From Trichomonas tenax (lineage: Eukaryota > Parabasalia > Trichomonadida > Trichomonadidae): DNA of 56,549 nucleotides. The stretch spans positions 1 through 56,549 of the forward strand of contig JALKBU010000242.1 of NCBI GenBank assembly GCA_023091735.1, given 5' to 3'. The first letter of the stretch is position 1. Each line of letters opens with the position of its first letter. Under the pieces are notes generated by a model. That model was not told the DNA's origin, searched no databases, and saw only the letters and a program-made list of their open reading frames with translations. The position numbers and the translations under genes were made by a program. This document shows, one piece after another, positions 55,319 to 56,549 of the stretch.

Positions 55319-56549
55319 ATAACACACAGAGCATATGTGTGAACACTTGGAATACTTTTTTCAAAAAAAAAGCTAAAAAAGCATATTTGTGATTAGATTT
55401 ACTTATTTATCATCGACAACAACATATTTTACGTTATAAAAATGCTATACAATGGGAATATAATATATTATAATGAGTAAAGCACATCATGGTAAATCAA
55501 TGTTTTTGATGCAAGATATATCTAATATTTTAATGAATATAGACTTTGTTAGCTAATTCTTTAATATATCATGCACAACAATATTTTGTACATTGAGGTT
55601 CAATAACTTCGCAAAAAGTTAATCCAGTGAGTTAAAAACGAGTTTCGCCGACTTTGTTTATAAATTTTAGACAAGCCTTTGTCAATGTGATGAAATTAAA
55701 GAAAGCTGAAAATGGCAATGAGACATTCGACAATTTGGATGTAGACATCATTGTCGTGAAGAATGGCTTTGGGTATCCCAATCCACATCATCGACAGAGA
55801 TCGGGTTAATGTTGAGAAAATTGTTTGTGAGTCATATCATATGTGCGCCAATCTGTGCATGCAAACCGATAGAATTGACACTATTCACTCTATTACATGA
55901 ATATAAACAGTCAATGACGAGTTAACAGAATTTCATATAAAAAAACTAACTGCGTTTTGGGGTGAACCCTTGTGGATTCGTTTATAAAACACTTCCTTCA
56001 ACATGGGAAACGATTGTTTCCCGATAAAAATTAAAAATAAATTGATTCACTTCGCAGTCAAAAGTGAAAAATATTGTGTGCGAATTGAGAGGACTCGTCA
56101 CTTTTTTGGGAAAAATAAATTTAAAATGAGGCGTATTTTTACAAATCAACAACAAAGGTATAGGATATAGAAGAGTGCTGAACCAAAATCGGCGGATTTG
56201 AGGGGGAAATATAAATTTGATTTCCCAAAATTTCAAATATAAGGATTGATGGCTTGAGGGATCCATTTGCAGGGAGTGTCGATTAAGGATTTGAGGTTAA
56301 ATTGAAGAAATGAAGGGTCTGGGATCGCTAGAGAGCGAAAGCTCCCATCTAAGTTTTTCTGTCAAACCGTTGACCGAAAAAGCATAACTTTCAAATAATG
56401 GGCAGTATTTTTCCTTCTGCGCTGTAGTCCCGCGACCTTCATAACTTTTTATCTGATCAATATTTTTTCGATTTGAAAGTACTTTCATGAACTTATTGAT
56501 AGTTGTCTATCCAGTGGTATAAGTGGCACAGTCTATATATCTATCAAAT
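55319..56549. other. AT-rich terminal region, no supported gene
   Basis: Minus-strand open frames at 55982-56266 and 56297-56488 have AT-driven or unbiased composition and no motif. I see no RNA gene or repeat. A gene relic around 56100-56480 cannot be excluded. Confidence 0.35.

Noticed and set aside
55982..56488. Two minus-strand ORFs of 94 and 63 codons at the window end
   Set aside because: Phe/Ile/Lys-rich or unbiased composition, no motif, no initiator; kept only as a possible relic.
1..56549. Spliceosomal introns of the trichomonad type (GTAYGT with ACTAACACACAG)
   Set aside because: I looked for the conserved 3' signal in gene regions and saw no convincing match; all recognised genes read through in one frame or are broken by lesions.
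1..56549. CRISPR array or bacterial contamination, prompted by the bacterial-type glucokinase and phage-like fibre gene
   Set aside because: No array of short direct repeats with unique spacers; flanking eukaryotic genes and initiator boxes show that both genes sit in eukaryotic DNA.

Overview
The window is AT-rich nuclear DNA of a eukaryotic microbe, most likely a trichomonad, and Trichomonas vaginalis or a close relative is the best guess. The reasons are: intronless genes on both strands; a TCA-pyrimidine-T/A initiator box 8-25 bases before many start codons; a BspA-like leucine-rich repeat surface protein; a CK1-family kinase; long cytoskeleton-type coiled-coil proteins; and several decayed Maverick/Polinton elements. 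This assignment is an inference from gene content and no database was searched.

Layout. 1-2300: tandemly duplicated ends of a Maverick-type element, including a 47-base hairpin present twice, plus AT-rich tandem repeats. 2437-6216: a WDR37-like WD40 gene, some doubtful ORFs and a bacterial-type glucokinase. 6340-8809: a broken Maverick (DNA polymerase B motif A, a large unknown protein, a fibre-like protein, a small convergent protein). 9170-21478: housekeeping and surface genes (BspA-like, PRP6, CK1, an unknown protein, GCN5 with bromodomain, a TBC-domain protein). 21915-23815: a second, rearranged Maverick cluster in the opposite orientation, with a second DNA polymerase B fragment and an intact tail-fibre-like ORF. 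24000-30200: a gene-poor 6-kb desert with one small Ser/Tyr-rich gene, a 21-bp minisatellite, a 52-bp palindrome and the eroded remains of a tyrosine-recombinase-like gene. 30228-55161: a dense run of apparently functional genes, plus one recently dead PPP phosphatase. 55162-56549: AT-rich spacer with a 27-bp inverted repeat.

How the genes relate. The live genes serve chromatin and RNA work (GCN5, PRP6, a possible NELF-B-like factor, an NTF2-fold protein, a bromodomain-like protein), membrane traffic and autophagy (TBC protein, PROPPIN, tetraspanin), ER and sugar metabolism (SDF2-like MIR protein, GDP-mannose pyrophosphorylase, a membrane-anchored epimerase, a polytopic GT-C-like protein), lipid acylation, and the cytoskeleton or flagellum (two coiled-coil proteins, an ARMC3 homologue). 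The epimerase, GDP-mannose pyrophosphorylase and GT-C-like genes lie within about 5.5 kb of each other. That hints at surface-glycan synthesis, but the genes are not co-transcribed.

Most interesting points: (i) a TBC protein that appears to have lost both catalytic fingers; (ii) phage-tail-fibre-like proteins inside Maverick relics; (iii) a duplicated hairpin whose two copies show a compensatory base-pair change; (iv) start regions that fall into two sets, initiator-type and TGACA-type; (v) a repeated TTTACATGNCA element clustered before some genes; (vi) an epimerase fused to an extra C-terminal domain that may be a glycosyltransferase.
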